Shown piece after piece: positions 61,565 to 64,000 of a stretch of 64,000 bases of DNA (position 1 is the stretch's first letter; each line of letters opens with the position of its first letter). This DNA comes from Morella rubra. Taxonomy: Eukaryota; Streptophyta; Magnoliopsida; Fagales; Myricaceae. Location of the stretch: NCBI GenBank assembly GCA_003952965.2, contig CM025854.1:12087105-12151104 (forward strand). Direction: 5' to 3'. The translations under genes were made by a program, and so were the position numbers. A model generated the notes under the pieces. It was not told the origin of the DNA. It was given only the letters and a program-made list of their open reading frames with translations, and made no database searches.

Positions 61565-62040
61565 AATTTTTATTTTTGATTAAGTACAAAGCCCTGACCA
61601 TATTACAATTATATGTTATGTGCCCATGTAGAGTACGGTTTGGGAAACAAGGTGCCCACGTTTGGTGATGTCTACAGTTATCGCATACTCTAATTGCTCG
61701 AGATGTTCACGGAAAAAAGCCCACCTTTAACATGTTCAAGGATGGTTTTACCCTTCCTGACATTCTAAAACGAGTTTACAAGAACAATAGATTAATATTT
61801 GGATCTTATTCTTCCTTCGGAAGAAGATAGCCGGGGAAAACAAGGATAAATCACGCGCCCAATCGAAGTAGAAGAAGAAGTCCCAAAATTAGTGAAAGCT
61901 TGAGTTTGACATTGGAAGTTGGAGTGGTTGGTATGTGGAAGTTCCAATTGTGAAAGGATGAGTATTGGTGACCTTCTGGCTGAGTTGCATTGGACGGAAA
62001 CTTCTTGGAACAAATACAAACAGAGAAGCACTTCAGGTAC
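61565..62040 (+). pseudogene. LRR-RLK kinase C-terminal exon fragment
   Basis: It starts with the end of the conserved kinase intron (gaccatattacaattatatgttatgtgcccatgtag, compare 58847-58881). Then EYGLGNKVPTFGDVYSYRIL and, after frame breaks, MSIGDLLAELHW and TSWNKYKQRST. It is more diverged than the fragment at 52.4 kb, with several stops and shifts. The 3' flank unit follows at 62265-62680. Confidence 0.85.
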
Positions 62041-62264
62041 AAGTATGTCATCTTTGTCTTTTTACCTTTTTAATTGGATCAAAAACTAAAGGGAACATAA
62101 TTTATTTATCTTGTCTCAACCCGGTCTACTAGCATTTATCTATCTATATATTCCGACATCTTATAAATTAACTCAATAAGGATAATTATTTGGTCCTTTA
62201 AGTTATTCCCTCCAATAGCCTAAAAATAATCAAATTTACTCGGCAAGTTTTGGTTTTTTTAGAA

Positions 62265-62680
62265 TTTAATGCGCTGTAGGCTTCTGTAAGAGTAATCAAT
62301 TCTACGTAATTTTAAATGAGCTGTGAATAATTTTTTCGGGAAAACCACGTTCACATAGCTTTCATTGTTTGAAACTCAAAGGACAGTCTCTAAACACATT
62401 GAAATCCTTTCCTCCCTTAGGAAAACAGGGCTAGCTGCTGGCTGCCATCACGACTTGCGAAGTTCAGGACAATTAATAAATAATCAAATCTTAGTGTCTC
62501 GTGATTTATGAACTTTGAATCTTTAATAAACGGTTGATTTGACGCTCAAGTAGCCCAAAGCATCAGGCAGAATTATAAAGGCTTATAGACGCTGGAGAAG
62601 AAATTAATCGAACAGAAATTAATGAGCTGTGCAGAGCTCAACCTGGGCATGCACCAATACTAATCCCCGTGTATATGTAT
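62265..62680. repeat. LRR-RLK 3' flank unit, copy 4
   Basis: taatgcgctgtaggcttctgtaag, acagtctctaaacacattgaaatcc, ggctagctgctggctgccatcacgacttgcgaagttc, and caaagcatcaggcagaattataaaggcttatagacg. Confidence 0.75.
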
Positions 62681-62689
62681 AAAAGTTTA

Positions 62690-62775
62690 TAACGACGGTA
62701 TTTTTAGCAGCAGTCACAAAAACCGCTGCTAAGAGATACTTTTAGCAGGTTTTTACCCAAAACGCTGCTAATTGG
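62690..62775. mobile_element. CACTA subterminal-repeat relic
   Basis: tttttagcagcagtcacaaaaaccgctgctaa then gatacttttagcaggtttttacccaaaacgctgctaa. This is the same motif language (tagcggcggt / accgccgcta) as the arrays in the 11-kb CACTA element, here as tagcagcggt. No CACTA terminus is visible, so it is probably an internal scrap of a related non-autonomous copy. Confidence 0.55.
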
Positions 62776-62929
62776 ATTAATTAATAAGAAAATTCAAGTC
62801 AGATGCATGCATTAAGTTAACCAATTGATCCCTAATACAAGCGACCATTAATGTATCTGAAGTACCATAGTCTCCACTAATGGCATTATTCCAATGGTGC
62901 TAACTCCACTAATTAATCCAATTGCTACA

Positions 62930-63480
62930 CGCAATAAAAAAAAAAAGATTAATGTGCCATAATTACTTAAAGCACTATCAGTATTGCTTCGTAATCTTCA
63001 GTCAGGGAAGATCATATATATATGCTCAATGATCTGAACTTGTCAAATCAGGGGACTCGCTTTTGTGTTGGGCCTTTTAATTTCCTCGGTTTGTTTTGAT
63101 CTGTTCTTGGACTATATTGCTACATTAGGAAGGCCTTTGCTCATCAAATTAACTTCGACCATATAATTGCTACTGCTATATTAATTTACTGAGGATCTTC
63201 AGTGCTTAATAAGTTAATGTATCTGTAACAATTCCTTGCAACGTGTCTCGGGTGGTACTGGTGGGGGAGAAAAAAACTAGATGGCCTAATTCCAATGTTC
63301 CTGGTTTGATTAGTGTGCCATTCAGATCTGCTCGACCCTCCATTCAAATCTGGAGGCTCTACCGCTTTAATTTTATAATCACTCGCATCAGTTGGACGGA
63401 CTGCTGAAGAAGAGTGGTGGAGTCAAATTAAGTCTTTTAAGAAGAACGCTTTTAGAAGTCCGTAAGTGGAAAGTTGCTAT
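62930..63480. repeat. LRR-RLK 5' flank unit, copy 6
   Basis: attaatgtgccataattacttaaagcactatcagtattgcttcgtaatcttcagtcaggg, the ggaaggcctttgctcatc and ggatcttcagtgcttaataag blocks, ccttgcaacgtgtctcgggtggtactggtgggggag, and cattcaaatctggaggctct. It matches copies 2 and 5. Any gene it belongs to would lie beyond the window. Confidence 0.75.
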
Positions 63481-63900
63481 AACAGAGAGTACTACTGTCT
63501 CGAAGTGACAAAAAAAAAAAACTAATTATTTCAGAACAAAAAAAATTCATTATGGCTTATTACAAATTTAAGTTTATCCATTTAATATCTTTAGTTCATA
63601 ATTATATAGAGATCACTTTCGACCATCACGGAGGAATCACAGCATGCAGTTTGTAAAAAATATTCTGATTCTATATATGTATATGGGACCCAAGAGACAA
63701 CCCCATAAAACATGACGACGTCGTTATGCATTCCAAATCATCCGGTACATTTTAAATAGAACAAACCAAAATATATATGTTCCCAGCACAAAGGTTGAAA
63801 TAACCGTTACAGCCGTTAGGCAATATCCGTCATTTGTCTTCTGGATTTGCAAACATATAATGGCATGCATATTTGCGAAATTAACCCTCGGAGGTGGAGC

Positions 63901-63921
63901 TATATATATATATATATATAT
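63901..63921. repeat. TA microsatellite
   Basis: About ten TA dinucleotides near the window end. No gene is seen between 63480 and 64000. Confidence 0.9.
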
Positions 63922-64000
63922 ACTCCGGTATTATTCTGATTCTATATATTTCACTAGCATCATATATAACACTGAAAAGTTGCTATAATAGAGAATATCT

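Noticed and set aside
1-64000. A new gene system such as a biosynthetic cluster, defence island or CRISPR-like array
   Set aside because: All convincing coding sequence belongs to known plant genes or transposons; repeats are transposon-, flank- or microsatellite-derived and lack regular spacers.

Overview
This is nuclear DNA of a flowering plant, most likely a woody eudicot. The evidence is a complete 18-exon RETINOBLASTOMA-RELATED (RBR) gene, an intron-rich ERI1-like exonuclease gene, a cluster of EFR/FLS2-type (subfamily XII) LRR receptor kinases, and dense plant transposons (MULE, CACTA, hAT, L1 LINE, tRNA-SINE, Ty3/gypsy-like LTRs, Ty1/copia). I cannot name the species. A run of exactly 100 N (22714-22813) is a scaffold gap.

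Layout. (1) 1-18.5 kb is a three-level transposon nest. A MuDR-like (MULE) transposase gene is split by an LTR insertion (960-16515, target duplication TGTGC). That insertion is itself split by an 11.2-kb CACTA element (2439-13593, target duplication TGG) carrying TNP2 and Transposase_24 genes on the minus strand. (2) 18.5-22.8 kb holds a copia remnant, a second LTR of the same family as the outer one, and the gap. (3) 22.8-24.4 kb is AT-rich DNA with a degenerate tandem repeat. (4) 24.5-30.7 kb (+) is an intact ERI1-like 3'-5' exoribonuclease gene with a C-terminal GRF zinc finger; an L1 remnant lies in its long first coding intron. (5) 31.9-32.2 kb is a tRNA-derived SINE. (6) 32.6-39.6 kb (-) is RBR, predicted 1,034 aa, with every splice junction and reading frame consistent. 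(7) 39.4-42.2 kb holds the RBR leader and promoter, present in two nearly identical copies plus a third partial copy. E2F-type sites are present, and between the copies lies a segment (about 40.6-41.14 kb) in which pieces of RBR and of its promoter alternate. (8) 42.9-44.6 kb holds a MITE and a decayed hAT element. (9) 45.2-63.5 kb is a decayed tandem array of LRR-RLK units: two long receptor genes with many small frame disruptions (46.0-48.7 and 56.0-59.6 kb), two kinase-tail fragments (52.4 and 61.6 kb), and six copies of the 5' flank.

How the parts relate. RBR is the plant pRb homologue that restrains E2F, and E2F-type sites in its own promoter fit the known E2F-RBR feedback. The ERI1-like enzyme is an independent RNA-processing gene. 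The RLK array is of the class that recognises microbial patterns (non-RD kinase, HCD motif). I found no novel multi-gene system. The most unusual things are structural: the nest with both target duplications readable, the braided RBR copy, and single-base frame breaks that occur in repeated DNA while unique genes are frame-perfect, which suggests consensus errors in repeats.
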